A stretch of 64,000 nt of DNA, from the NCBI RefSeq assembly GCF_003286415.2, contig NZ_CP043450.1, forward strand, positions 7,130,001 through 7,194,000, written 5' to 3'. The stretch's first letter is position 1. Every line of letters begins with the position of its first letter. The translations under genes and the position numbers were made by a program. This document shows positions 17,524 through 27,009 of this stretch, piece after piece. A model generated the notes under the pieces. It saw only the letters and a program-made list of their open reading frames with translations. It was not told the DNA's origin and searched no databases. The DNA is from Mucilaginibacter rubeus. Lineage in GTDB: Bacteria > Bacteroidota > Bacteroidia > Sphingobacteriales > Sphingobacteriaceae.

Positions 17524-19602
17524 CTAATACATAAAATTCATCCCAACCGAGTAATTCCTCAACGGAGCTGCGTTATAATACCTGTTCCCTACAGCATTCA
17601 AATCATTACCCAGGCTATATTTCTGGTTAAGCAGGTTATCCGCGGCAGCAAATATTTCAAAGCGTGTTTTGCGGCCTATGCTTGGCTGATAGCTTACCCT
17701 TGCCTGAAGCAAGTTATAGTTTTGCGCGTAAACCGTACTGGCATCATTAAGCGGAATTTTTGAAGTGTAGGTATGCTGAACAAACAATGCCAGGTTTTCG
17801 GGAAACCTGATCTGTACGCTGCTTACAAATACGTTTTCAGGTACACCGGTTAGCCTGTTGCCCGAATAGTTGGCATTGGTAACAATGTAATCCCTGAACC
17901 TGAAATGGCTGTAAGTGAATGATTCATTGAACTGCAAACCACGAATAAATGAATAGCTGTTAGGGCGAATGATCCAGTAGTACAACGAAGCTTCGGTACC
18001 TAACTGGTTGGTGCCGCCTGCATTGATATAATGCTCGGTTTCATCGGCATTAAGTCGGCGTACTATAGCATTGTTTAATCGATAATAATAAACAGATGCA
18101 TCAAGCATAAAAGTTTCATCGCTGTTGCGCAGGCGGAAGCCGGTTTCGTAGTTCCAGCCGTATTGGGCTTGCAGGCTTGTATTTACAATATTATCAGTTG
18201 GTCGCACTTCGGCAGTGGTTGGGCTGGAGTAACCACGGCTTACACTTGCACGCCAGGCCAGCGCGTTGATAATCTGGTATGACAAGGCCAACCTCGGCAT
18301 CAACTGTGCGCTGAAGTTGCAATTAGTAAAGTTGTTTTGATTAAGCGGATACAGGTTTTTGAAATCGTACCCATAATCATTTAAACTTACAGCGGCTTCA
18401 ATGTGCAGGCGTTTATATACATCAGCAGCATAGCGTACAAATACAAAATGCTGATTGGTGTGGATATCATCAATAGTTTGGGTGGTATCTTTTACCCCTT
18501 TTTTATTGCCATAGTTGGCAATATTCGAGTTGGTTTGCTGCCATTCAAAACCCAGATCAACTTTCCAGTCTAAACTTGGTTTTTTATCGCCGGTTAACTC
18601 GAAATATGTGCGAAAACCGTAGGTGTTTTCCTTGCGCTGTTCATAGTTGGTAATAAACGGGTTGGCAAAATCAACATGATTGCCAAATACTGCAAGGACG
18701 TTGCGGATATGGTCATTAAAATGATACTCGTTGGTTAAACCGCCCAGGTACATTTTGGTAGTAATGCCGATGCGCTGCTGAATTGCACCAGGCAAAGTTG
18801 GTGTAGGCTGCCGGGCCAGCGTAGGATCGGTATTGTATTGGGCAAGTGTTAAACCTCCGGGTGTTTCATAAGCCAGATCGGAGTAAATACCTAATGCCTT
18901 TAAAGTGTTTTTGCCGCTGTAGTTCCAGCTATCGGCCAGTTGCAGGTAGTTGCGATGGGTATCGCTGTTTTGCCTGTAGCCGTGATAGGTTTGAAAACTC
19001 TGGTTAATGTTGAGCAGGTAATTGGTAGTTTTTAACTGCACTGCCGCTTTTTCGTGAAACAGCCCGTATGAGCCGCCGTTTACTCCTGCCGAAATATAAG
19101 TGCTGTCATTATACCGGTTAAGCGGACTAAGGATCACCACACCGCCGGAATTGGCACCAAATAAACTTCCATCGGGCCCTTTCAATATCTCCACTTTTTG
19201 TATCGACGCGATATCGATGGCATTCAGGTAACTGTTGCCCCCGGCATCTGTAAGCGGGATATCATCAAAATAGATCTTCACATCCCTCACCCCAAAAGGC
19301 GAGCGAAGTAAACTGCCCCTGATTGATAAACGGTAACTTCCCGGCGAGCGCTCCTCGGTACGGATACCCGGAACAGTATTCAAGGCACTTACAAACGAGT
19401 TATCGGGCTGGATGCGGAGCTGGGCGGCGCCAAGTACACTTACCGAGGCGGGTACGCTAATTACAGGCTGATCGCTCAGATAGCCTTTTACAATTACCGT
19501 CTTGAGTTCGGTGGTATCTTTTTTAGCAGGCTTTTTATTTTGTGCATTGGCCGAAATAGCAGCAGCCAGCGCGAAAGTTATAATAGTAAACGGTTTTAAC
19601 AT
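17524..19602 (-). CDS. TonB-dependent outer-membrane receptor
   Basis: This 692-residue protein has a signal peptide (about 1-20, ending ANAQ), a plug domain (about 35-155) with the TonB-box-like TTELKTVIVKG segment and EILKGPDGSLFGANSGGVV, and a 22-strand barrel ending in aromatic Tyr (VGMNFMY). It imports a scarce ligand across the outer membrane using TonB energy. There is no SusD partner and no carboxypeptidase-like N-terminal domain, so a siderophore or metal-chelate substrate is likelier than a glycan; this is inference. The upstream sorbosone dehydrogenase-like gene is on the same strand, 152 nt away. Confidence 0.9.
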   Translation of the reverse strand: MLKPFTIITFALAAAISANAQNKKPAKKDTTELKTVIVKGYLSDQPVISVPASVSVLGAAQLRIQPDNSFVSALNTVPGIRTEERSPGSYRLSIRGSLLRSPFGVRDVKIYFDDIPLTDAGGNSYLNAIDIASIQKVEILKGPDGSLFGANSGGVVILSPLNRYNDSTYISAGVNGGSYGLFHEKAAVQLKTTNYLLNINQSFQTYHGYRQNSDTHRNYLQLADSWNYSGKNTLKALGIYSDLAYETPGGLTLAQYNTDPTLARQPTPTLPGAIQQRIGITTKMYLGGLTNEYHFNDHIRNVLAVFGNHVDFANPFITNYEQRKENTYGFRTYFELTGDKKPSLDWKVDLGFEWQQTNSNIANYGNKKGVKDTTQTIDDIHTNQHFVFVRYAADVYKRLHIEAAVSLNDYGYDFKNLYPLNQNNFTNCNFSAQLMPRLALSYQIINALAWRASVSRGYSSPTTAEVRPTDNIVNTSLQAQYGWNYETGFRLRNSDETFMLDASVYYYRLNNAIVRRLNADETEHYINAGGTNQLGTEASLYYWIIRPNSYSFIRGLQFNESFTYSHFRFRDYIVTNANYSGNRLTGVPENVFVSSVQIRFPENLALFVQHTYTSKIPLNDASTVYAQNYNLLQARVSYQPSIGRKTRFEIFAAADNLLNQKYSLGNDLNAVGNRYYNAAPLRNYSVGMNFMY

Positions 19603-19625
19603 AGGTTGATGATCAGGGACATCAC

Positions 19626-19633
19626 CAAAAATA
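19626..19633 (-). promoter_or_regulatory. -7 box TATTTTTG for the TonB receptor
   Basis: This is an exact TAnnTTTG match 23 nt before the ATG at 19602. It suggests the receptor has its own promoter. Confidence 0.5.
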
Positions 19634-19704
19634 GGTGTTTATACCCATAAACCTGTATCGCCGGTTTGTAAATATCTTGATGATTGAACGATTCAAACAT
19701 CCTT

Positions 19705-19740
19705 AAACTTACAAAGTTTCTGAAACTTTGTAAGTTTTTT
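19705..19740. repeat. AAACTTACAAAGTTTC palindrome
   Basis: AAACTTACAAAGTTTC and GAAACTTTGTAAGTTT are separated by one base. The following T-run is on the plus strand, so it is a weak terminator for the minus-strand dehydrogenase gene. A similar hairpin lies at 60865-60895. Confidence 0.65.
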
Positions 19741-19754
19741 GTTCGGCTAAAATA

Positions 19755-21077
19755 TTAATGCGTAACCCGCCAAATCTTATTCCCGGCATCATCAGCTACC
19801 AGTAATGATCCATCTTTTGCTACAGCCACGCCAACCGGGCGGCCATATACTTTGCGCTTTGCAGTATCGGCAATGAAGCCGGTTAAAAAATTTGTTGTTT
19901 GGCCAGTGGGCTTATTATTGCTGAAAGGGACAAAAACCACTTTATAACCTACCAATTTTGAACTGTTCCACGAGCCATGCTGGCCAATAAAAGCCCCATT
20001 TTGATACTCTTGCGGAAAGCTTGTACCATTGTAGAAAGTTAAACCAAGCGACGCGGTATGCGAGCCAAGGGCTACATCCGGTACAAGCGTCTTTTTAACC
20101 ATTTCCGGGTTGGGATCTTTCTGTTTCAATACTGGGTCTTCATGTTGCCCGAAGTATGCCCAGGGCCAGCCGTAAAATCCACCGTCTTTTACGCTGGTCA
20201 GGTAATCGGGCACAAGCTGATCGCCGAGATCGTCGCGCTCGTTTACCGCGGTATACACCACACCTGTTCCCGGCTGTATATCGATGCCTGCCGGGTTACG
20301 CAAGCCCGAAGCATAAACCCGTTCGCCAGTGCCATCAAGGTTAATTTCCAGGATATCGGCCCTGCGCTTCTCGTTAGCAATCCCGTGCTCGGCAACATTA
20401 CTACCTGATCCTACCGAAACATATATTTTACTGCCATCGGCACTCAGGTGAATATTGCGGGTCCAGTGATTGTTATAGCCGCCGGCCGGCAGATCTAATA
20501 TTTTAATGCCTTTGCCGGTTACTTTCATCTCGCCCATTTTATAGGGGTAACGCCACAAACCATCGGTATTGGCAACGTAAAACCATTCGCCGGCGATGAG
20601 CATACCATAGGGTTGGTTCAACCCACTCAGAAAAACCGTTTTTGAATCTGGCATGCCATCACCGTTAGTATCCTTAAACAGCAGGATCTTGTTGGCGCTT
20701 TTGCCGTAGTTTTGTGATTTACTTACGCCAATAATATCCGCGCCAATCTTTTTTAGCCCACTGAGCTCGGTATTTGCTTCGGATACAAACACGTCTCCGT
20801 TTGAGGCTGCGTAAATATTACGCGGATTATCCAATCCATCGGCATAAAGGCTTACCGAAAAGCCTGCAGGCGCGACAGGTGTTAGGCCTTTGGGCCAGCC
20901 AATAACCTCACAAAAGTTTTTTACGGCTTTGGTCTCATATGGCGCAGCCAGTTTAACCTCCTGGTCGCTTTTGTTAATAACCGTATCGGCATTGTTATAA
21001 TTGGCAGGTTTTTTATGCTTGCAGGCCACAAGCAAGGCACCGATAATAAAAGGAAATATGATGAGGCTGTTTTTCAT
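19755..21077 (-). CDS. Glucose/sorbosone dehydrogenase-like lipoprotein
   Basis: This 440-residue lipoprotein has its lipobox Cys at position 19 (ALLVAC). The rest is a six-bladed beta-propeller of the PQQ-dependent sugar dehydrogenase/L-sorbosone dehydrogenase class: GFSVSLYADGLDNPRNIYA at the start, the ASGLRNPAGIDIQPGTGVVY blade with conserved Arg-Asn-Pro, FYGWPWAYFG, and GRPVGVAVAKDGSLLVADD near the end. It probably oxidises an aldose or aldehyde in the periplasm with PQQ if the cofactor is present; no pqq genes are in the window. It has the same strand as the downstream TonB receptor. Confidence 0.85.
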   Translation of the reverse strand: MKNSLIIFPFIIGALLVACKHKKPANYNNADTVINKSDQEVKLAAPYETKAVKNFCEVIGWPKGLTPVAPAGFSVSLYADGLDNPRNIYAASNGDVFVSEANTELSGLKKIGADIIGVSKSQNYGKSANKILLFKDTNGDGMPDSKTVFLSGLNQPYGMLIAGEWFYVANTDGLWRYPYKMGEMKVTGKGIKILDLPAGGYNNHWTRNIHLSADGSKIYVSVGSGSNVAEHGIANEKRRADILEINLDGTGERVYASGLRNPAGIDIQPGTGVVYTAVNERDDLGDQLVPDYLTSVKDGGFYGWPWAYFGQHEDPVLKQKDPNPEMVKKTLVPDVALGSHTASLGLTFYNGTSFPQEYQNGAFIGQHGSWNSSKLVGYKVVFVPFSNNKPTGQTTNFLTGFIADTAKRKVYGRPVGVAVAKDGSLLVADDAGNKIWRVTH

Positions 21078-21209
21078 TTCAGTGGAGTTTTGTATACTAA
21101 TAATTAACTTTTTAGTAGCGGAGATTGTTTGGGCTAAATGATTGTTTTGCAGGGCGTAATATATTCACGCTTTAATAGCTTTTTATGCATCGGCGTAAGC
21201 AAAAAAATA

Positions 21210-21217
21210 TATTTTTG
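21210..21217 (+). promoter_or_regulatory. -7 box TATTTTTG for the first T9SS cargo gene
   Basis: This is an exact TAnnTTTG match 34 nt before the ATG at 21252. It lies inside the longer open frame that begins at 21138, which argues against that earlier start. Confidence 0.55.
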
Positions 21218-21251
21218 GTGGCTCGATGTTTTTTTATTTTCCAAACCATTA

Positions 21252-23246
21252 ATGCGTTTTACCCCCGTTAAATTATTTCTGTTAATATTGCTTGCCTTTG
21301 CATTTACTCATGCGCAGGTAAACGCACAAGCAGTTGTTTGTAATGGAAGTCTTGGCGATCCGGTATTTAAACTTGATTTTGGATCAGGACAAGGATATGG
21401 CGCCCCCCTGGGAAATGATGTAACTGATTTTACCTATATACAGGGTTGCCCCGAAGATGGTCAATATACTATTGTAAATACAACTAACATAAATGTGAAT
21501 AATGGCTATGGTAATTGCCATCCGGAAGGGTGGCAGGTTGTAACTCATGATCATACAGGCAATACTAATGGGTACATGATGCTTGTTAATGCTTCGCAAG
21601 ACCCCAAAAAATTCTTTACTTATAAAATTAGTGCCGGAACGCTTTGTCAGAATACCAAGTATGAATTTTCGGCGTGGGTTTTTAACCTTATATTCCAGGC
21701 GCATGCAGGCCCTGGCGTTCATGAGCCTGATATTACTTTTGTAATAACTAATGCCAACGGCGAAAAAACCACGTATGATACCGGCGAAATTCCGGCAAGC
21801 AGCGATCCGGAAGATTGGCGCCGGTACAGCATGTTGTTTTCTACCGGTTCTGGTAATAATGAAATTACAATTGAAATGATCAATAACGAACCCGGCCTAA
21901 ATGGGAACGATTTGATGCTTGATGATATCCAATTTAGGCCCTGTGGCCCAACTATGCCGGTCGGCTTTTCAGACATTGCTACCAATATGCCACAGGATGT
22001 ATGTGTGGGGGAAACAAAGAATTTTACCCTGGTATCAAGTGTAGGGAACGATTATACAGATACAAGGCTACAATGGCAAAAACTAAATCCTAACGGTAAC
22101 TGGGATGATCTGCCCGGAGCAACCGGCGCGCAACTTCCTGTTTCTGTTACAAACAGCACACCTATAGGGGCTTATGAGTATCGGCTTGCGGCTGCCGACG
22201 GAAATAACATTAACTCACCAACCTGCCGTACTTATTCACAGTCGCTTACTATAAGGGTTAATGCTTACCCAGATAAACCATCAATCATCGCTCCCCCAGT
22301 GTGCGAAGGCGATGCGCTTACACTCACCGCTACGCCGGGTGCAATAAGATATGAATGGACTGGACCGGGTGTTACCGAAGCTAATAAAGCTCAGAACCCG
22401 CTGGTAATTGATAATGCATCTGCGGTGGATATAGGGGACTACCAGGTTACCGTTTTTTCGGTAGGCGACTGTTCAAGAACATCGGATAAACTGCATGCGG
22501 TTGTGAATTTAAAACCTGTAATAACGGTTAATGCGCCCCCGCCAATTTGCAAGGGTAGCGCGACTATCATTAGCGCGGATGCTGCCGACGCTAAAAGCTA
22601 TAGTTGGTTACCGGTTACCGGGTTGTCAGATCCTGCGGCAAAAAGTCCGGCTGCGAAACCTGCGGAAACCACTACCTATACGGTAACAGTAACCACTAAT
22701 GAAGGTTGTACAGCAACTAAACAGGTAACGGTAACGGTTATGCCTGTTCCTGAAGCAAGTATAAGCCCGCAGAAAAAGATTTTTGAAGGCCAATCGGTAG
22801 TGCTGGATGCCCAAACACAGTATGCCGATACTTACCTGTGGAGCCCTGCCGAGGGTCTTGACGATCCGACCAAAAAGAATCCCATTGCCAGTCCGACTGA
22901 TGATATTACCTATACCCTGAAAGCCTCGTCGGGCATTGGATGCGGGTCTGTCAGTGTCAGTGTTTTTGTAAGGGTTTATAAAAAAATAGTTATTCCAACT
23001 ACGTTTTCGCCCAATGGCGATGGTTTAAACGACTACTGGGATATTGAGGCTTTATCAACGTATCCGGAAAGTACAATGAATGTGTTTAGCCGCAGCGGGC
23101 AAAAAGTATACACCTCTACAGGTTATGATAAACCCTGGAATGGCGCCTACAAAGGATATGTTTTGCCTTCGGGGACTTACTACTACGTCATCGACCTTAA
23201 AAATGGTGCGCCATTATTATCGGGCTGGGTGTTTATTGTGCATTGA
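21252..23246 (+). CDS. Large exported protein with gliding-motility/T9SS C-terminal domain
   Basis: Starting at the ATG at 21252 the protein has 664 residues and a good signal peptide (MRFTPVKLFLLILLAF, cleavage after VNAQ). An N-terminal beta-sandwich-like domain (about 30-240) contains the motif THDHTGNTNGYMMLVNAS and ends LMLDDIQFRPC. Two to three Ig/PKD-like repeats follow (about 250-560), rich in NPLV and TYTVTVT patterns. The C-terminal about 90 residues are a CHU_C/gliding-motility-associated domain (PTTFSPNGDGLNDYWDIE ... SGWVFIVH), the type B signal for the type IX secretion system. It is a probable surface adhesin or binding protein. The next gene encodes a shorter paralog. Confidence 0.88.
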   Translation: MRFTPVKLFLLILLAFAFTHAQVNAQAVVCNGSLGDPVFKLDFGSGQGYGAPLGNDVTDFTYIQGCPEDGQYTIVNTTNINVNNGYGNCHPEGWQVVTHDHTGNTNGYMMLVNASQDPKKFFTYKISAGTLCQNTKYEFSAWVFNLIFQAHAGPGVHEPDITFVITNANGEKTTYDTGEIPASSDPEDWRRYSMLFSTGSGNNEITIEMINNEPGLNGNDLMLDDIQFRPCGPTMPVGFSDIATNMPQDVCVGETKNFTLVSSVGNDYTDTRLQWQKLNPNGNWDDLPGATGAQLPVSVTNSTPIGAYEYRLAAADGNNINSPTCRTYSQSLTIRVNAYPDKPSIIAPPVCEGDALTLTATPGAIRYEWTGPGVTEANKAQNPLVIDNASAVDIGDYQVTVFSVGDCSRTSDKLHAVVNLKPVITVNAPPPICKGSATIISADAADAKSYSWLPVTGLSDPAAKSPAAKPAETTTYTVTVTTNEGCTATKQVTVTVMPVPEASISPQKKIFEGQSVVLDAQTQYADTYLWSPAEGLDDPTKKNPIASPTDDITYTLKASSGIGCGSVSVSVFVRVYKKIVIPTTFSPNGDGLNDYWDIEALSTYPESTMNVFSRSGQKVYTSTGYDKPWNGAYKGYVLPSGTYYYVIDLKNGAPLLSGWVFIVH

Positions 23247-23357
23247 TTTTGATGACCCGATATTAGTATAGTATATCGAAATAAAAACTGACCGTTGAGC
23301 TCTGCCTTTTAGCGGGCGCTTGAACTTACCTTTAAGGTTTTAAGTGTTGATCTGGTC

Positions 23358-24278
23358 ATGCAGCCGCGTTTTTCCCCGGTTTTTTTACTGTTGATGTTAT
23401 TCTGTGCGAATGCCTGTGCCCAAAGTATGGATTGTACCGGCAAGTTGGGGCATTGGCTCTTTAAAGAAGATTTTGGCTCCGGTACAGGTCACGGCCCCGC
23501 CTTACCGGCGGGTGTTACTAACATGGCATATACGCCATATTGCCCTGCCGATGGATTTTATACATTGGTTAACGCTTCTGAAGGTTGTTCGGAAGAGTCA
23601 TGGCATAAAGTAACGCATGACCATACCGGGAACAGCAACGGTTATATGATGATGATCAACGCGTCAAATGAGCCGAGCACTTTTTTTACCCGTATGGTGC
23701 CCTCGCTTTGCCCGGCTACTACTTATGAGTTTTCTGCCTATATCCTTAACCTGTTAAAAAATACAGTGATTGGGCCAACAGTTCAGCAGCCCGATATCCT
23801 TTTTTCTATTGAAACCACAACCGGCGAAGTACTTGAAACGTTGCGTACCGGGCCAATTCCTGCTACATCGGGCCCGGTTTGGAAAAAATATAACCTGGTT
23901 TTTAAAACGCCTGATGACGTAATCAGCCTGGTATTGAAAATTAGCAACAGTGCTCCCGGAGGCCCGGGTAATGATCTGATGCTGGATGATATAGAGTTTA
24001 TAACAAGTGCGCCCAAATTAACTATTCCCACCATGTTTTCGCCCAATGGCGATGGCGTTAACGACGTTTGGGATATTGTTAACCTGGATGCCTATACGGA
24101 TTGTGTTTTAACAGTTTATGACCGTGGAGGAAGTATTGTTTTTAAAAGTGTTGGTTACAGCACGCCATGGAATGGCACAAGAAACGGGGTACTCCTTGAT
24201 ATGGGGACGTATTACTATATGATTGATCTTAAAACCGGAGCCCGAAGGATATCAGGATGGGTGTTTTTAATGAGATAG
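23358..24278 (+). CDS. Short T9SS cargo paralog
   Basis: This 306-residue protein has a signal peptide (about 1-21, ending ACAQ), then an N-terminal domain homologous to that of the preceding gene (THDHTGNSNGYMMMINAS, LMLDDIEF) joined directly to the CHU_C domain (PTMFSPNGDGVNDVWDIV ... SGWVFLMR). The Ig-like region of the neighbour is absent, so the pair shows the same head and anchor with and without a spacer stalk. Secretion by the type IX system to the cell surface is expected from the C-terminal domain; the ligand is unknown. Confidence 0.87.
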   Translation: MQPRFSPVFLLLMLFCANACAQSMDCTGKLGHWLFKEDFGSGTGHGPALPAGVTNMAYTPYCPADGFYTLVNASEGCSEESWHKVTHDHTGNSNGYMMMINASNEPSTFFTRMVPSLCPATTYEFSAYILNLLKNTVIGPTVQQPDILFSIETTTGEVLETLRTGPIPATSGPVWKKYNLVFKTPDDVISLVLKISNSAPGGPGNDLMLDDIEFITSAPKLTIPTMFSPNGDGVNDVWDIVNLDAYTDCVLTVYDRGGSIVFKSVGYSTPWNGTRNGVLLDMGTYYYMIDLKTGARRISGWVFLMR

Positions 24279-24338
24279 GTTTGGGAGGGAAATGATTTAA
24301 CAATGCAATCTATAGGCAAAAAACGAGTTAAAAACCAT

Positions 24339-24420
24339 GTCATTGCGAGGAACGAAGCAATCGCACGGAAGCAAATCCGCCCTGTATAGCATGCGGTTGC
24401 CACGCTTCGCTCGCAATGAC
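24339..24420. repeat. GTCATTGCGAG palindromic element, copy C (inverted)
   Basis: This 82-bp copy is inverted relative to A and B: the GAACGAAGCAATCGC arm comes first and the GCCACGCTTCGCTCGC arm last. It lies between two convergent genes. Confidence 0.85.
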
Positions 24421-24454
24421 ATATTTATTTGTTATGTCACTGAAATCAATCCAA

Positions 24455-24976
24455 TCAAAATTTAATGATCTTGTCAATCTGCTCGTCTACAAACTTGATG
24501 GTATCCGGTTTAAACAGGTTGCCTTCTTCGTCAAATTCTTTGTGAATGGCGGCTATATGTAGTTTAAGCGCCATAATGTTAAGGTGCAGGTAATGACAAA
24601 CGCCCGTAAAATGATCAACACCCCTGATGTTGCCATATTTGCCTGATGATAGGCCAACTAAAGCAGCTTTTTTATCATAAAAACTTTGCGGAAAACTGCA
24701 GGCATCAATAAAAACTTTGAGCACACCCGGAAAGCTGCCATTATATTCGGGGATAAGAAATATAAACTTATCGGTATCGGTAACTATTTGCTGGATAGGC
24801 TCAAACTCCGCGCTGCGTTTATTGTAAAGGTCGGTTTCAATAATGTTTGGAGGCAGTTGGGCAAGTGATAAAATGCCTGCTTCCACACCTTTTTCGCGTA
24901 GTTTTTGTTGATAAACATGCGCCAGTTTAAGTGTTGAACTTCCGGGCCTGTTTGTTGACGCTATAATGGTTATCAT
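24455..24976 (-). CDS. NADPH-dependent FMN reductase family protein
   Basis: This 173-residue flavodoxin-fold protein begins MITIIASTNRPGSSTLKLA, where the Ser/Arg-rich loop would hold the FMN phosphate, and has IFLIPEYNGSFPGVLKVFID in the centre, the usual second flavin-contact region. Members of the family reduce FMN, quinones or azo compounds with NAD(P)H in the cytoplasm. The exact substrate is unknown. It is transcribed divergently from parA. Confidence 0.87.
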   Translation of the reverse strand: MITIIASTNRPGSSTLKLAHVYQQKLREKGVEAGILSLAQLPPNIIETDLYNKRSAEFEPIQQIVTDTDKFIFLIPEYNGSFPGVLKVFIDACSFPQSFYDKKAALVGLSSGKYGNIRGVDHFTGVCHYLHLNIMALKLHIAAIHKEFDEEGNLFKPDTIKFVDEQIDKIIKF

Positions 24977-25175
24977 TTATTATTGGTAAATTGCTGCATG
25001 ATCTGGTCAGTGATATCGTTGGTTTTTAACTGTTAACTTTTTGTTAATGAGTTGGTTGTTTTTAAATATGATTTAAGTAATAATATTGAAAACTTACCCT
25101 GCCGATATTTTACTAATTGATCAATATTGTTTGTAAATAGACAAAAGCTGTGGAATTCTACATTATTTAATTCCG

Positions 25176-25183
25176 TATCTTTA
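25176..25183 (+). promoter_or_regulatory. Near-consensus -7 box TATCTTTA for parA
   Basis: One mismatch from TAnnTTTG, 92 nt before the parA ATG. The surrounding 24977-25275 gap is AT-rich and holds a TTGATCAA palindrome, but no recognisable parS site. Confidence 0.35.
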
Positions 25184-25275
25184 TCACCGGATAAAAACTT
25201 TACGAAAGTAGAAATTTCTGTTTCTATTTAACGTTGTTATAAATCACAGAACTATAAATTTTTTTAAACTATAGA

Positions 25276-26079
25276 ATGAGTAAAATAATTGCTTTAGCCA
25301 ACCAGAAAGGCGGCGTAGGGAAAACTACATCATCTATAAATCTGGCTGCAAGTTTAGCTGTATTAGATTATAAAACTTTGCTGGTTGATGCCGATCCTCA
25401 GGCTAACTCAACTTCGGGTATTGGTTTCGATCCCCGTAATATTAAAAATAGTATTTATGAATGTATCATCAATGAGGTTGATCCTCATGAGGCCATTCAG
25501 AAAACAGATACCCCAAACCTTGATTTATTACCTGCGCACATTGACCTTGTAGGTGCCGAAATTGAGATGATCAATTTAAGCGGCCGCGAGTACAAAATGA
25601 AACAGGTATTTGACAAGGTGCGCGATGAGTATGATTTTATCATCATTGATTGTTCGCCTTCATTAGGTTTGATCACTATTAACGCCTTAACCGCTGCCGA
25701 TTCGGTAATTGTACCGGTACAGTGCGAGTATTTCGCGTTAGAGGGTTTGGGCAAATTGTTAAATACCATCAAAATTGTTCAGTCGCGCCTTAACCCGCAA
25801 TTAGAGATAGAGGGTATCCTGCTAACCATGTACGATGTGCGTTTGCGTCTGAGCAACCAGGTGGTGGATGAGGTTAAAACCCATTTTGAGGATATGGTTT
25901 TTGATACCATCATACAACGTAATACCCGTTTAAGCGAGGCGCCCAGCTTTGGTGTTTCGGTAATTATGCATGATGCAACGTGCAAGGGAGCAATAAATTA
26001 TTTAAACCTTGCCCGCGAAATTTTGGAAAAAAACGGATTGGTTAAGGGTGAATCGGCAACAGCTACAGCAACAGTATAG
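25276..26079 (+). CDS. parA: Chromosome partitioning ATPase ParA
   Basis: ParA (Soj) is a deviant Walker ATPase that drives origin segregation with ParB. The 267-residue protein has KGGVGKTTSS at residues 11-20 (deviant Walker A with signature Lys), DADPQANSTSG, and IIDCSPSLG as Walker B. It lacks an N-terminal HTH, as in chromosomal ParA. parB follows after 3 nt, so the two are almost certainly translated from one mRNA. Confidence 0.95.
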   Translation: MSKIIALANQKGGVGKTTSSINLAASLAVLDYKTLLVDADPQANSTSGIGFDPRNIKNSIYECIINEVDPHEAIQKTDTPNLDLLPAHIDLVGAEIEMINLSGREYKMKQVFDKVRDEYDFIIIDCSPSLGLITINALTAADSVIVPVQCEYFALEGLGKLLNTIKIVQSRLNPQLEIEGILLTMYDVRLRLSNQVVDEVKTHFEDMVFDTIIQRNTRLSEAPSFGVSVIMHDATCKGAINYLNLAREILEKNGLVKGESATATATV

Positions 26080-26082
26080 TAA

Positions 26083-26994
26083 ATGAGTGGTGAAAAGAGA
26101 AATGCCCTGGGCAAGGGACTGAGTGCGCTATTGAATGACACGCCTAACGTACAACCATACCAAAACAGAAATAAAGAAACAGCAAGCCCTGCCGAGGTCA
26201 ATGACCTTGGCTCGGTTAATGAAATAAAACTGACCGAAATTGAGGTTAACCCCTTTCAGCCCCGTACCGATTTTGATGAGCAGGCACTTGCCGAGCTTTC
26301 AGAGTCGATCAAGCTTCAGGGTTTAATTCAGCCAATTACGCTTAGGAAATTAGGCGCGCATAGATACCAGCTCATCTCAGGCGAACGTCGTTTTCGCGCG
26401 TCGAAGCTGGCTGGCTTAACCCAGATCCCGGCTTACGTACGTACGGCCAATGATCAGCAAATGCTGGAAATGGCGCTTATTGAAAACATTCAGCGTGAAA
26501 ACCTGAATGCCATTGAGGTAGCCCTGAGCTTTCAGCGCATGATTGAGGAGTGTAACCTGAAACAGGAAGAATTGGGCGACAGGGTAAGCAAAAACCGCTC
26601 GACAGTTACTAATTACCTGAGGCTTTTAAGGTTGCCACCGGTTATCCAGGCCTCTATTCGTGATGGCGAGCTTACTATGGGCCATGCCAAAGCTATTTTA
26701 ACACTAACCGATCCTGCTAAACAATTATTTATACATCAGCATATTATAAAGGAAGGTTTATCCGTTCGTAAGGTTGAAGAATTGGTAAGGGATATGCAAA
26801 AAGCACCGGTAAAAAAAGAGGGCAAACAACCCGAGCCGGTATCGTACCAATTGCAAAAGATCCAGGATGATCTTGCTTCAAAATTTAGTACAAGGGTAAA
26901 ACTAAAAGTAGGCAGCCGCGGAAGCGGTGTTATCGAGATCCCTTTCCTTTCGGAAGATGATCTTGGCCGCATCCTTGAAATGCTTGATTGGTAA
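26083..26994 (+). CDS. parB: Chromosome partitioning protein ParB
   Basis: ParB (Spo0J) binds parS sites, spreads as a CTP-dependent clamp and stimulates ParA. The 303-residue protein opens with the ParA-interaction motif NALGKGLSALL. The N-terminal nuclease-like CTPase domain includes NPFQPR and GERRFRAS (100-107). The HTH lies around 150-200 (RVSKNRSTVTNYLRLLRLP), and the C-terminal dimerisation domain ends at Trp303. It is co-transcribed with parA. Confidence 0.95.
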   Translation: MSGEKRNALGKGLSALLNDTPNVQPYQNRNKETASPAEVNDLGSVNEIKLTEIEVNPFQPRTDFDEQALAELSESIKLQGLIQPITLRKLGAHRYQLISGERRFRASKLAGLTQIPAYVRTANDQQMLEMALIENIQRENLNAIEVALSFQRMIEECNLKQEELGDRVSKNRSTVTNYLRLLRLPPVIQASIRDGELTMGHAKAILTLTDPAKQLFIHQHIIKEGLSVRKVEELVRDMQKAPVKKEGKQPEPVSYQLQKIQDDLASKFSTRVKLKVGSRGSGVIEIPFLSEDDLGRILEMLDW

Positions 26995-27009
26995 TTGTTA
27001 ATTTAAAAA

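Noticed and set aside
24977..25275. Possible parS or replication origin between the FMN reductase gene and parA.
   Set aside because: No GTTTCACGTGAAAC-like palindrome is present; CACGTG occurrences elsewhere in the window (for example 31236, 36843, 35489) lack the flanking arms. No dnaA, gyrB or DnaA-box cluster is near.
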